From assembly GCA_963971405.1 (NCBI GenBank), contig OZ020489.1, forward strand, positions 18,254,290 to 18,318,289: a stretch of DNA of 64,000 bases. The letters run 5' to 3'. Each line of letters starts with the position of its first letter. Positions within the stretch are counted from its first letter, which is position 1. Made by a program: the position numbers and the translations under genes. Shown here in pieces: positions 1-26,800 of this stretch. The notes below the pieces were generated by a model. It was not told the DNA's origin and searched no databases. It worked only from the letters and a program-made list of their open reading frames with translations. The DNA is from Psococerastis gibbosa (taxonomy: Eukaryota; Arthropoda; Insecta; Psocodea; Psocidae).

Positions 1-40
1 CTTCAAGCAGAAATGCTGAAAGCAGGCGTTGGAATGTGTA
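1..40 (+). mobile_element. Tiny LINE 3' end, C-terminal LQAEMLKAGVG
   Basis: Frame 1 reads LQAEMLKAGVG. Near-identical short pieces occur at 11000-11045 (LKAEMLKVGVV) and 25650-25685 (MLKVGVG-like). They resemble the closing residues of the LINE fragments at 29193 ([10 protein letters not shown]) and 9320 (MAQLPQTGVG), so they look like severely 5'-truncated insertions. Evidence is short-motif similarity only. Confidence 0.35.
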
Positions 41-41
41 A

Positions 42-12641
<12,600 letters not shown>

Positions 12642-13475
12642 CCCCCTCGCCCCACCCCTACTTATGTCAAATGATGTTGTATTCATTTCTATTAGAGGTA
12701 CCTCAGAAAGAAATGCTATAATGAAGGACAAGTATTCCTACGTTCTTACATGTTTTTCTCTTCATTGCCTATTAATGGAGAATTCCTCGAAATGTAGGAG
12801 ACTGTTTGAGGAATGTGTGTAAATTTTGTGTAAAAATTATTTAGCTCTATTAATTTTAAGTGGCCGGGTAGATATTTCATTTTAGCATTTCCTTCTTGTG
12901 GCACTCTTACTGTTTTATATATTTTAATTCACATTTATGGGGATGTTTGTATTAATTAATTTAATGGTAGTGGAACTAACAGAACGTTGTTTCTTTTATT
13001 TTGTGTCGACCCTAACGTTATGAGTGCCTTTAGTCCTTTAATCAGTCTTGTCTTTTTTTCGCGTTCCTTATTCCTTTCCTATCTGTGTCAAATAATTAAT
13101 GGAAACACAATTTGTAATATTACAAATGTCAACTTACTAGATATCACTGAAAAGTTGAATGCATTATAGATAATAGCTTTCCTTTAGGAGGATATGGTGC
13201 GCACACTTTGGTTACCCCTGGACCGCCCCTAAAGCAAACTCCTTGCTTTTTAATTCAATTTACGACGCATGTTGTCGATAACTTATTCAATGTTATTTAT
13301 GACTGTTCTATGGATATCATTGTAGTCTAAGCAATTTTTAATTTTTGGCGAACAATTTTTCTCCATGTGAATATTATATGTATATGGAATTTCTGTTCGT
13401 GCAATATATGTAGTAAATAGTAAATATAATATATTTATTTAGGTAAATAAAACACTCAACCAGACTTTCATTACT
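12642..13475 (+). other. Probable HIPK 3' UTR
   Basis: AT-rich non-coding sequence directly after the HIPK stop codon. The first convincing AATAAA hexamer is at 13446-13451, about 800 bp past the stop. No ORF here resembles a protein. Longer 3' UTR forms reaching further right are possible, because no other gene begins for 10 kb. Confidence 0.45.
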
Positions 13476-15750
13476 TAAAAAATTCTATAAAAACACACGA
13501 TTTATTTCTTAGTAATAATTTTATTTATTTATGAAAATGCTGTGACTTAATTAATAATTTTAGTCAATGAATTCCTTAAATGCAAGTTTGTACTTGTTTT
13601 CCAATACAATTCTGCATTTGAAAACAGCGCAAAGGTGCATTTAATGGATCTTGAACGCATCGCAACGATAGCAACACTTTCAAATACAGAAGATAAGTGA
13701 AATGTTCAAACTGAAAGTATATGAAAATCACTTCCCCAAAAATTAAAAAGTCATTAGAGTTTTGATTACATGCGTTGAAAGCGAATTTTATGGCCACACG
13801 GAGGTGACTAAAGCCTACGGCCGTTATCCTCTTAACTTTGAAATTAGTCATTATACGCTTCGCTGTGGAATATAGTTTGAAAGTATCCAAACTATTTCCA
13901 CGCATAAACATTCAGACATCACATCATGATTAAATATAGCATATGATTTGTATATATTATTCGGTTTTAGCTAACTTTTACCATATTGGCTTAATTGATT
14001 TCGTATGCCACACCCTTGTTGTATAGAGGGCCCTCTCACTAGGCTATTTGATAAAATTGTTGGAAAATTAATTTATAAATTCAGAATTGAAGTAAAAGGT
14101 CTATGTGCTTAGGGTAAAACCAACACTTATATAAAATGAACCAGACTTATACAATTAAACTATTTTTGGAAAATCCTTTCAGATTCGATAAAATACAGTT
14201 GAATGTCTTATAATACTTAGGAGGTGCCCAACTACTCATATGAATTCGCTCATATACTCAACTAACGCATAAAATTGAAAATTTGATTCTGAGAAGTATC
14301 ATTGCTTCCTAAGTACAGAGCTATCTTTAGTAGCAGGACCTTCCTGTATTCTCCATATTTTTTTTATAAATAGGGTTCAATGCTAAAATGATTGAAAATA
14401 AACGAATTTTTATTATTATTATGATTATTAGTGAGTGAAATATAACAATAGCAAGGGTCCCGTTTCTTACGCACATCATTTATCGTGATTTTATTTGCAG
14501 TACGTTATGTTTATTACGATGATTAACTGATTAACGTTCTCGGTGATGTAGTCAAATATTTTCTCCTGCTGCGCTGTAGTATAAGCATAATAATTGCCTT
14601 TTTATTTTACTTAAATGAGTAGGTACAGTATATCACTATATTGTTGGTGGTGTGCATAAAATTAACTGTAGCATATTTAGTATATTATGGAATACACATA
14701 AGACTAAAACTTATTTGTATGTAGGAAAGTTGATGGTGATTATTGTAGATAGTTGTTCAGGGATTTCATCACATGACACGTTTCCGTAAAGGGTTATTTT
14801 GCCAACCCGAACTATTTCATTATGTGGTTGGGTTTAGAATTAGAAAATTATTGAATAACACTATTAAACTATTAGCTTTTAAATGTGTAGTACAAAGTAA
14901 TTCGACGTGAAAGTCTTATGTAATATATTGGTTAGCAGCTTTTTTTGTAAGTACTTGTGTAACTCATTGCATGTTTCAAGCCAGCTTGCTTTATTTTCGG
15001 GGCAATCTGATTTGTAAACTAAACGATATGGTTTATTTTTGTGCCTCTTATTGGTGTGTGTAGCTTTCTATAGGGAACTTGGAATTTAGGTGATAATTAG
15101 TGTTAAACGGGATTAGAAATTTATTGTCTGCATTATGCTTATGGTAGTGTAGGTGCTAACAGCTTCCAGTGAATGTGCTGGGGATGTTAGCAAAGGTTTA
15201 TAAGTACAGAGGTCTGTTGAATTGGAAAACTTGGGTAGTTTGCAACGCATGCAATGCATGACAACTGGCTTAAACAGGCCAAGTCGCAAACAGTCTGTGA
15301 TATGATCACCCGTTATTAACCACTATATTTGGTTATTTTTTGTTAACTTTCAATATGCATTAATTTATTAATAGTCCCCGACTGGGGTTTTGTTTTCAAA
15401 TCAGTTAGCCCCAATGTGGCCTGTTTTCTAGAAATTATTATGTTCAAGAACCTTGAGAATTTTAAGGCCACTTTAGACCATTCAAAAAGGTCGACTCAAG
15501 ACGAATAATCATACCTAGACATAACAGAAAGTAAATGATAATGTTTGGAAACCTAGTTGGATGAGTTGGATCGTCTATAGTGGCATTAATTGTGTTACCT
15601 AGTTATTTCCATTTTTTTTTTCTACAACTTAAGTATAACCGTATCCAAAATTTATTCAATGTTTCAATTTGGCGCTATATTTGTATAATGCGTATAGTTA
15701 AATTTTGGTCGGAGAAATTTAAAAATAAATTAGGGTGATAAATGTACTAT

Positions 15751-16009
15751 GGCGGCAATTTAACCGGCGATTTTACTTTATTTGTGATTTGAGATTTTTT
15801 GTTAGTTTTGTCTTAAGGAGACTTATGTAGATACTTAACTTATCTATTATTAATTTAGTTATAATATGGTAGCAGACATCATTAATAAGTCTCTACCATA
15901 TTATAACTTAAATTATAATAAATAAGTTAAGTATGTACATAATAGTCTCCTTAAAACAAAACAAACAAAAAATCACAAATGAAGTAAAATCGCCGGTGGA
16001 ATAGCCGCC
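15751..16009. mobile_element. Foldback MITE (family F2)
   Basis: 259-bp hairpin. The right end GGTGGAATAGCCGCC is intact; the left end GGCGGCAATTTAACC is decayed. The core GGTAGCAGACATCATTAATA matches family F1. Nearly the same size and layout as the copy at 24515-24779. Confidence 0.75.
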
Positions 16010-16033
16010 CAAGGCGATTATTTTTATTCTTAA

Positions 16034-16419
16034 GGCGCATATTCCACCGAACTCTAAGTGCAAAATACGCATACGGTGACGTGGTAGCAGACATTCAAGA
16101 CTTAAGCGGGGTTTCCACCGACCTCGCATTGCAGAATGCAAATGACATTGACGGAAATTAGAATTTTTCTTTTTATAGAAGTCTATTAAAATGTTTGTAA
16201 TTAACATATCCCATGACACCATTTTTTAATTTTAGTTTGTGATTTTACTCTATGATCATTGATCAATTTTAACTATGGCATAGAGTAAAACAAACATTTT
16301 CGTCAATGTCATTTGCATTCTGCAAAGCGAGGTCGTTGGAAACCCGCCCAAGTCTTGAATGTCTGTTACCACGTCACCGTATTTGTATTTAGCCCTAGCC
16401 GGTCGGTGGAATAAGCGCC
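16034..16419. mobile_element. Composite foldback: F1 hairpin in the loop of an F3 hairpin
   Basis: The outer arms (GGCGCATATTCCACCGA and GTCGGTGGAATAAGCGCC) end at the core TGACGTGGTAGCAGACATTC. There an F1 hairpin (about 16105-16348, AGCGGGGTTTCCACCGACC to complement) is inserted at the loop's TTAA. The whole is 386 bp, the same length as the composite at 44699-45084. Confidence 0.8.
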
Positions 16420-19400
16420 TGGCCAGGGATTAAAAATATAGACAAGAGTACAGTATTTGAGAATGGAAAGTGCTACCGTATTCAAAATAGTTTTATTTAC
16501 ATTTTCAACCTCCAAGAAATAGTATACTAAACGGCATAGTATAAGCCCGCTGTTGCGAACATTTTTACATTCAACAATCACCTTTACTATTGTCTGAATT
16601 TCATAACTTAGACCATCCCCGGTCTCTATTCTATTTCATAGTAAACATAGGAAACTGTTTACAGTCCGTTGAATATGACACTGAAATGCATAAGCTTACC
16701 ATAAGGGAAAAATACCTGGTTTTCGTCTGAAAGGGAACATGCCACATAATATTGATGGTACAGACAAGATTATTACAATTACACCCACACACATGCTACC
16801 AGAGCGAACCATAGTTAATCATTGCTACATTTTTGAATTTTTACCCTAAGTGAAATTTAACGTACTTAGCCCATTATCCTGTCCCTAATGGCTAAGATAA
16901 GAGACCCTATGTTACCTTTGGTTTTGAATATGAGACCCCCAAATGGTCAAAGTTAAGAAATGCAGACTATAAACCAAACGTTTTAGGTTTAACCCACCAA
17001 CGTTTATTAGAAAATACGGAATGGTTGTAAACTTTATTTAGTAGATATGTAGCTTTGTTCTTCCCAGCATCAATTTATAGAAATTAAGTCTGTTCATTTC
17101 ATTTCTGCGAACAAAACTTGGCAAAGGCTTTGAACTATGTGCAAAAGGGTTGCTATGTATTGCCACTTTCTATGGCTACTTAATTGTCAATTCATTTTTA
17201 TTTAGATAATAATATTTAAAAATTAAAAATACATTAATGTGGCGTTAAAATAGGGCTGTTTGAGCCAGTTTGATGTAATATGTCTGTTTAAATGTCGTCA
17301 GACCTGCCTTATTTGGGTATGCCGGCATATTTTTAACAGATTCAGTGAGCATTTAGTATTGTTTTTACTTATCAATCTAGTTAAGGGAAATTTTTCCAAA
17401 TTTATTGAAACTTGGGGTGAGAGCTAATTAATTAATTTCTCGCTCCTTTATATTGGCAAAATGTTCTTTAAACACCTCATAAAATATATAAACTGTGATA
17501 ATACATAATAGAATTTGGCTTGTGAACTATCGTTAATCAATATGACTCGATAAAGTAAGTCATATTTCTGGAATAAGTAGTCTCTTTCCTTATATTTTAT
17601 TTTCTAAATTAACTACAGTTCATATATTTCTGTTGTTCAAGTACTAGTGATTTTGCCAATATGACCCCTGATGGAACGAGAATTTAATCAATTAGCCACA
17701 TATTTTCTAAAAACTTGGAAAGATACCCCTTAACGTTACGATGCGTTTGCGGTATGATTGCAGATATATCTAGCCTTTTCAATGTGAAGGTTTTTTGTAG
17801 TTGAACTGTATAAATATCATTTCCCCAATTTTGCCTTATCCGACTATCGATTTTTTAAACTCGACTAAAATGGCTTCAACTGCATAATTATTCATATTGT
17901 ACATACTCTGTTTGGTGTAGTAATCGAGATAATATGGGAGTCGTGATAGTATGCTTCATTTTTGTAAGATATGAACTACGAGCTTAAGTACCTACCTAGA
18001 AATGTCGTTTGGCTTAGGTGAACTTCACCGTTTTGGTAACTTCACAATTCGACAATTTTTTTTTTTTCATTAATATGTGATAATGTAGTAGAATTAGTTA
18101 TGTAATATCACCCAAGCCTATGCTTTGCAATTTATTTTATGTCTGTGAGCCATAATATCTTACTAGCAATATTATCGATTTATAAGTTCAACAGTATAAT
18201 TAATATATTTGAATAGAGTTTAACCAAATCTAATTTAGGTAATGAAAAATACCTAATCTTCACTGCTTTTTGAAAATTGTAGCAACTCCAAAATATTTCA
18301 GTGTGATTTGACTTAGTGTCTTGGACTGATGTGTACACTTTTGAAGTGTAATTGTAGGTGATAGTGGGTGTTGGAGTGTTTCCTAGGCATTGTGATTAAC
18401 ATGATTGTAGTATGATTTTTTTTTGTTTTAACCTAAACTTCTCGTATGAACACAATTACACTGTATTGTATGCATGCCATTGACGAGTAAATTTTAACTT
18501 GAGATAGACATACCATGTACGCAATTATTTACACGTAATATTACTTAGTGCCAATGTCAATCCTTTCTTAATTTTACTTGCTACTGTTCGTTACATAACT
18601 GGTGCACAGCATTCATAATAAAACTGCAACACTTCATAATAAATTTAATACCGTAACCGATGACTCTTTCATAAGAAATCGTTGACTGTCTAGTAGACCT
18701 GGTAACTGACATTTTACCAATTCTACAGGAGAACGAAAAAAATAATTGCCAACTGCGCGCAAATGCAGGTACAAGACATTGTTTTTTCTTGCTTTTTCTC
18801 TAAGAAGAATGAAGATATTATTGTGATTCCATTATGAACATTTCAAATAATGAACCAGTTTCGCGCATGAACTCATTTTTGATAAAAATGTAAGTTACGA
18901 GGTCAGACAGCCGACGAAATACTGTTATCAGACTTATTTCCAACAAAACGTATTTACATGTTTCATTCTTTACTTAATTTGATTTAGAATCCCTCCTTTG
19001 GAATATCAATTATTCCACGGGGTCTATCGGCCATTAAATTATAACATGGAAATTGCGTGTATATAAGTGCGAGATACTTTTTCGAAAGATCTGATGGTTG
19101 TGTTGGCATGCACTTAGTTACTGTGCCTACACGTATTTAGGCCTGAAAATCCTGAGGATCCAAGTGTCAAAATGAAAAACTGCTAGCAGGAGATAATGTT
19201 CCTGTTTTCAAAACATTTTATAAAACAAATGTCGAATTAATTTGATGCATTTAATTATTGTCTCCTTCCACAGCCACTACTCGCTATTCATGGTCAGATA
19301 AAGAATTCACAAAAAGCGTTCGCTGTAAAATTACATTTTCTCATCTGAAATAAGTTTAATTTAATTATTACTTAAAAGAAAAAAAAAACTTTAAAATGTA

Positions 19401-21311
19401 TTAAACCGATTTCATAGAATGGTACCTAATAAATCAGTCGGGTAAAATGGTCTTCTGCTATGAAAGGAGGAATTACTTTTGTTAAATTGACAAGGCCATT
19501 CTTTGTTTACCAAATATTTTCATTTTTCTACATAATTTTTTTTTAAATTTATGGAGGGCTCGTGCGACATGGTAATTGTTAGCTTCAATTGTTATCAGAA
19601 TTTTACTCTGAGAAAATTTGGGAAGGCCTGCAAAGAGCTTCAGTATTTTCAGGCTGCACTTGGAGGGAATAGTTCTTGTTTTCTGAATTATTGAGGATTT
19701 TCATTCAGAAACTAATGACGTCTGCATGTGTAGTTATTATTGTAGTAATTGATTGTTTTTCTGTTGCCCAGTGCTCGAAAGGTTGAAGTTAACGGAACTA
19801 TACAGCCTAGCCATTTTGCAGACTTTCACGTTAATTCAAACCGGTATTAGAGTTTCATAGGTGATTGTCCTAACTGTGTGTTAGTTAAATGGATGAGATA
19901 GATAAAAATAAAATCCAATAGATACGGTAACATAGCTGCCGGGATGGATCGAAATATGCAGGGGCTTATTTTTCAATAATAGCTGAAAAAGTGGGCCGTA
20001 AGACCCAAAATTCATTCGTACACCGTTGGTTTTTTTGTATGGTATTTTGACGTCCTTTGATCGAATTTTACGCTATCGCCAATACTTAGCTTAAGGTTAT
20101 CGTTGGCTACTATCGACTGGATTTGGTATTTTTAGCTATCTCTTATTTACAGCCGCGTTAGTTTCTAGAATCAAATTTATATTATTGGCCACAATATTAG
20201 CCTAGTTATTGTGCTTTTGCGGTGTCTGAGGTCAAATTGGTTTTTATTTCATAGTTCAGGTTGTTGGTTTTTATTTTATTTATCATGTCATACAATTTTA
20301 ACTGGTAGCATAGTAACTAGTTTGCGGTCATGAACAGACTTTGTACTGGACCCTCTGGTGGTATGACGCACCGTTTCAGCAAAAAGACTAAGCTGGGCAT
20401 CGTGCAGAAAGTACCTACCTACATCTGTTCATGTACCCTAATTTAGACAGCGGCATATAGCCCATTTACAATTTTGAATAACCTTAAGCATTGCGGTTTC
20501 TCTAAATGGAATCATCTTTCTATTTCATTCACATCACACTCGCTTATTTTCTTTCGTCAATTTAATGCCAAGTTTATTATAAAAATAACCTTAATGTGTA
20601 ATACAATATATGTAGTGCCTTTCTGTGTGGATCATGATGAAAATAGATAACAAATTGTTGTTTAAAAGTCTTCTTTTTTTCTTCAATCAGTAAATAGCCA
20701 CCCTACACTTCGGATTACAGTATAGTTGTAGTTTAAACGTCTCTGTAGCCGTAGCAAGGATATCAGACTGTGGAAAAATTAACGATGCCCTTTTGAACAC
20801 AAATAATCAAGACAAGAGACAAGACAAGACAAAACAAGAGTATGTGAGCCTAGAACATTGGCACCCCAAAATCCGATACTTATAATTTATTAAATATACT
20901 ATGCGAGTTGGTAAAAATTTGGTTAATTCAAATTGTAGAAGACTATTTTATACATCAAATTATTGGGTATTGTTAATTGTTTTCCCATGAACTTTACTGG
21001 GGGAATTTTGAGTCCACAGTAACTTTCATGGAAGAACTGCCGTACATAAAATTAAACATATCTTAAAGTATGACCTATGAAAATCGAGTAGACTAAATCA
21101 GTAATAACTTTCTCAGTAAATCCAATAAAAACATCAGATTTTGGAGTGCCAATTTTCCACGCTCCACATTCTCTATGATTAAGAAAATTGCCATGTAATG
21201 CTTTATGGCCGGGTACGAATGCTAGGATAGCATGGAGCTGAAATTTGTCATTTGCTCCGAAACCATAATGCCAGTGAACAACCACTTCACAAGCAATTAT
21301 TATTTATCGAC

Positions 21312-21480
21312 TTAGATGGCCAGGTGGTAACGTGCTTGCACTTGTGCGAGTCTTTACACGCCATGCTATCGGAGACGTGCCGTAACTCAACACGGGTACT
21401 AACCTACAGCGGCGACTGAAGAGGTTAATCGGATACATTCATTAAATTGTTTGTATGCGATTAATCATTAAAAAAAAAAT
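21312..21480 (+). repeat. SINE-like repeat S1 with poly-A end
   Basis: Best-preserved S1 copy: GGTGGTAACGTGCTTGCACT, GTAACTCAACACGGGTAC, CGGCGACTGAAGAGGTTAAT and a terminal A run (21470-21478). The A tail supports retroposition. Confidence 0.65.
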
Positions 21481-23325
21481 ATTTAAGCTAGTCATTACAG
21501 TAATTTATTTTACTGTCCTTCAGCTTTCAAGGCTATAAATATATTGAAGTATCATTTTCATTTGCAGACTTAATTTATGGTGCATACAGCCTGTGGCAGT
21601 TCCATAAAGGCGACAAGGCAACAATTTCAATAATTATTAAATAATTAAAGTTATACTAGTAATTGAAACGTAAATTAGTTAAAAATTTAAACCTAAAAAA
21701 TCTGCCGTTTACACGATCTACCGCATGTATTGTACTTGTATGTTCGTGGGTGCAACAGGACTCATTGCCTATCTACGACACAGGGTACTATCTCATTTAA
21801 CTAGCCAAGAAATTTATTTTAATTTAAATACATTCATACAAAGAGTATTACTAATACCTAATGTAATTATAAAATTATCAAAAATTGGGTTCCAAAGTTA
21901 ACAACGGTTAAATAAGGACATTAGATCAAGTTGCAATACCAGCTATTGGTACAGCACTTACAATAATTTTGACACAATTAAAACTTACACAACTTCCGTC
22001 CAGACCTGCTTTCAAGATTAACCCAGATAAATTATGACAACATACATGGTAAATGATGGCTTGAGCGTAAGGCATAAGAATATATGTAATTTACAATAAG
22101 AATCAGTTCACACATGAAAAATAAAACACCTTCAAATAACTAGTATGTAGGCATAACCCAACCCGTGTTTCCTTTTCCTTATCAGGCATTTTAATGTGAA
22201 CAGAATCAAGAAAATTAGATGGCGAAGTCCTTGACTTCATTAAACAAACTTCCATATGTGAGTACTTATCCTATAAAATGTTATGAAACAAATTCCATCG
22301 TCAGACGTCGTGAGTGAGAAACAAATCTTATAGAAAGCTAAGAAATGACACAAAACAATTATTCAATAAATTGCGTCGATTCCCGCACAATTACGATTCA
22401 GGGGCTAATCAACCGAGAAATCTGCAGTAAACAAATAGGCAAAAACTGTAAATTCATTAAAAAATCACTATGTAAAAATCAAGCTATGCCCATTAATTCC
22501 TCACAGAAAACTTTGAAACCACTTGAAGCATTATCGTGCACATACATGAGCTTATCACAAAAACATTTACAATTTTCAAGACACTGGGATTTAAGACGCC
22601 CTTGTATCAGACACCATAATATCAAAATTGCTTATAAAAATGTCTTTATTCGTGTATTCTTGCATAAGTAGTGTCTTATCAATGCCTTGGCTAAGAATAA
22701 AACATGGACAATTTTTTATAAAAATTGAATATTATAAAATGTGCTACTATGCCGTTTACTAATTAACTTAATACCGAGAATAGGATTGAGCGGGGAATTC
22801 CAATTAATATACTGATCCTCGGCAATATTTTTAGTGAGTTTTTAATTTTTTTGATTTGATTGATAGATTTGGACAAATTATTTACGATTTTTTTTATTCC
22901 AAAATTAAAACCGGTACATTTTAATGTTTATTTGTATTTTTATTTAACTATGCAACCATATTCTTCTATTCCAATAATTTATTAATTTCAATTTTCCGCG
23001 CATTTTGCACTCCTTAAAACAAATGAATCATTAAATCCCATTCCCGGTGTTAGGTTAGTCATTTAACAGTATAGTAGGGCTGCTGTAAGTCTTAACTGGA
23101 GCTACTACAGGTCACATTTTTACTAAGGATTTATTTGAAATAAATGCGGTGGAGCCCTTTGGAAAAAAATCATTAAAATAAATTTTGGACTAGAGTACAT
23201 AAATAAATAGTCATTTATTTGCAGGAATAAAGGTCCAATAAAATGCAAATCTGGCCTATGATACGACCTTTCGCTTTAATTAAATAGCTCTTCTATTCAT
23301 TTTCTATAGTTCTCTCCAATACTAA

Positions 23326-23467
23326 GGCGGGGTTTCCACATACGTCAATGGTCAATGAGAAATATGAAATTGACGTTTTAGCAGACATTAAAGACATACT
23401 AAAAATGTCTGCTACCACGTCAATTTCATATTTCTCATTGACCATTGACGTATGTGGAAACCCCGCC
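23326..23467. mobile_element. Foldback MITE (family F1) downstream of cyclin A
   Basis: 142-bp hairpin with perfect-looking arms. Ends GGCGGGGTTTCCACATAC and complement, TAA on both sides (23323-23325, 23468-23470), core TTAGCAGACATTAAAGACAT. The mid-arm GTCAATGGTCAATGAGAAAT recurs only in the truncated copy at 53577-53686. Confidence 0.88.
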
Positions 23468-23891
23468 TAAGCTATTTTTTTTACTGACAAAGCATTTCAT
23501 AGAAGCATATCAGACTTGAAAATGTCGGGCTTACTTTTTTATTAAATATTAAATAGCTAATTCAAACTGAAACAGCAACGATTATCCATTAACAGGCTCA
23601 ACGCATTGATTTCAACTCATGTGACATTTAGTAGCCTACAGAACACATTTTTAAACATGCGACGGTTGTGTCACCCAAGATCATAGCTCTAACACAAGTG
23701 TGGCTGTAAAGGCCCTAACGATAACAAACCTAGTAAAACCGCACATAATCTTAACAAAACAAGAATATCAGTTATACAAATTTTAAAATGTTATTGCGAT
23801 TTTACTAGTGATATATTTTAAATGAACACTTGAACGCTGTAAACGTTAGGTCATCCTCCTTTTCTCGTAACCCACGCACCATCAGAGATTT

Positions 23892-26800
23892 TCAATGAGG
23901 AGAGCCCGGGCTGAATTCCTTGGAAAGTAGCGAACTACACTCTTCATTAGGCGGTGCAATCGATGACACTTTCATGTATCTGCAATGCCAAAAACGTATA
24001 ATTTCGGGTGTTTTTGCAAAATACCTTTATATATTAAATTATCGCTATGAAGCTCTGAAAGAAATTATTGAGAAAATTCAAGTAAATGGTTTGCTCCCGT
24101 CCAGTGGGACTCCACTATGGGCTTATATCTTGCCGCCAAACCATTTTGTCTCAAATATACCCCCTTTTTGTTGGTTTAAATTTAACACTGGCTTTCAATT
24201 ATTTACTCAATTTTTATGAATCTTTACGAGAAAATTTACTATAGTAATGACGACTAATCATTCATAATTAATTTATTTAGGCTACCATGGTCTCTACTCC
24301 TATTGATTAAGTTCCTTCCAATACAAAAATTATTTAATAAAACAATACAGTTAATTACATCTTACCAGCCAGATCATGGCGGTTTTGGATTATTATAATA
24401 CCGGAGTTTATTATTTATTACCGCAGTAGTAAGATGTCACGTGACTGTTAAACTTTGCGCCGGAAATTCATATTAATAAATTATTAGAATACAAGAGAAC
24501 GGTTGCATTGTTAAGGCGGCCATTCCACCTGCGAATTTACTTGAAAAATTGACTTTGTCATTGACTTTTGTTTTAAGGAGACTATTCTGTAGAAACTTAA
24601 CTATCTATCTATTATAAATTAAGTTATAATATAGTAGACTTATTAATGATGTCTGCTGCCATATCATAACTTAATTTATAATAGATAAGTTAAGTATATA
24701 CATAATAGTCTCCTTAAAACAAAACAAACTTCAATGACAAAGTCTATTTTTCAAGTAAATTCGCCGGTGGAATGGCTGCCTAAGTAATTGAAGGAAATAC
24801 TAATAAACATCAAAATGTGTAGGTAGGATTTGGATTTATAATAAGAATTTTAATTAATGTGTCTACATCTGAGGGAGAAGAAATTGAAAACTCACCAAAA
24901 ATATTAATTTATCAATTTGAATTTCCCGAGCATTATACACTCATTTGTTATAGTAGGAGATCGGTGAAGGTCGATCTTACTTCGGATCTTACTTAGACTA
25001 TTAGAAACAATTGAAAAACCCCAGTATTTTAATAATCCCAAATCGCCATGATCGGGCTGCAGGTGAATATTATTTATTAACTACTCACTTTTCAGACTTG
25101 TATTTGTCCCTCGTCGCTTGCTGAGGGCTTTTAGGAGCACTTCGGAAAGTTCTTTCTAACGCAATAATAACGTGTATTATGTCATGCAAGTGGATGTCCA
25201 GAACCTTCTGAAGAGCGGATGGTAGGATATCTTCTTCCGGAAGAAGTGTAGCGCGGGCGAGGCAAAGAGCCCCAGCAGCAATCTCTGATGGAAGGAACTC
25301 AAGGTACGGGTCTCCCTCCAGTAGGGTTAATTCACTCAGGTACTGAAACGAGCAAGGAATTAAATAATATTAACTAAAGAAAACTAATTTAACTAAAGAA
25401 CTACAACAGACAATGTAAGTCCTTTGTTCAATATTAACATTTCCATTTACCTTCACCAATAAATATATAATGGACATTGGACAGAAGCCTAGTGATCCAT
25501 TGAACCTTGCACTATGTCAATGACCGTATTGAAATTGATTCAGGATTAATTAATTTAACTGACAACCTACACCATCTGCAAGCGACAAGCTGGGGTGAAT
25601 TTTGTTTGGTTGCACTTTTCTTAGTACAGGTATGCTCAACTAATCCTAATTGCAGGGTTGCTGAAAGTAGGCGTTGGAAAACAAACAAATTCCTTATAAT
25701 TTTGCATTGACCTCGCATTGCAGAATGCACATGACGTTGACGTGGTAGCAGACATTAAAGACTTATTAATGATGTCTGTTACCACGTCAACGTCATGTGC
25801 ATTCTGCAATGCGAGGTCAATGGAAACGCCGCCTTAGCTAAGGTTCTACTATAGCAGAGCATCTGAACCCCCGCCTCACACAATTACCAACACCCATCAG
25901 ACCAGCAAGAGAGACAAGTTTGAAAGGTTACTGGCGATATCAATCATATACACGGTCATGAGACCATCTAGGATAGCAGTATTGGGTTGGACTATAAGAT
26001 GCTACAAGTCAAAATTACCGACATGTTAATGGCTTTACGACTCACGATATAATGACAGAAAAACTACAAACTAACAAACAGACTACAAAACTATACTATC
26101 TTATAAGCTAAACATATAGACCCTGGGTGGCCGGTGCTCACCCTGCTACCCAGGACCATTCCCAGGCTCACCCCATATTTCTATGTTACGCTATTTATGG
26201 TCGTAACCACTGGCGAAAGTCAAATTTAGCGAAGCACTTCTGCAAGAAACATAACTCCTACGTAAATTTGTAATAAAAATACGTACCATTGCTAAGTATT
26301 TTACTTTGTCTGGAGTGGGGTAGTTAGATGTAAAATCAGTCAAAAAGTTGAGAATAGTAGGAGTAGCCATATCGAACTTTAAAACTCGGAGTATAAGATG
26401 TTCCATTCGAAGAACTTGGGTCTTTGAGTAGGTGTCATCAGTGATGTATACAAAGTCTTTTACATCAGGTGGGTAGATTTCTTCATATTTCCTGAACAAT
26501 CCAAATTAACAATCGAATAACTTTATATCACTAGCTCAGTGGGGGCTTCGACAAAATCAATATTTCAATGTTATACTTTCCACAGCTGAGAACAGAGTCT
26601 GACGAAATTCATTTATGATCTTTTAAGTCTTTTTTTTGTTTTTGTAGGGTAAAACACCCCAAAATAAAACATTCCAAAGCTATGATTTTGGTGAACCTAT
26701 TAAGATTTCATCACAATCTACTGAGTCGTTTGTCCACAAATCGACAAACACACGGACATTTCGTAAAAATCAATCGTTGGGTTCCTGGGAACTAAAAACG

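Larger units (their letters stand above)
13476..23891. other. Gene-free stretch between the convergent HIPK and cyclin A genes
   Basis: Roughly 10.4 kb of AT-rich DNA with no ORF that resembles a known protein and no splice-linked coding blocks that I could find. It holds hairpin elements at 15751-16009, 16034-16419 and 23326-23467, a SINE-like repeat at 21312-21480, and a short GACAA/AAGAC simple repeat near 20812-20841. From about 16.5 to 21.3 kb and from 21.5 to 23.3 kb I see nothing recognisable. It may be extended HIPK 3' UTR, regulatory DNA or decayed repeats. Confidence 0.5.

Noticed and set aside
13576-13911. 111-residue reverse ORF in the HIPK 3' flank
   Set aside because: AT-rich, no similarity, no splice partners.
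22345-22671. 108-residue plus-strand ORF in the 10-kb gene-free stretch
   Set aside because: Low-complexity, Lys/Asn/Ile-rich translation of AT-rich DNA with no recognisable motif.
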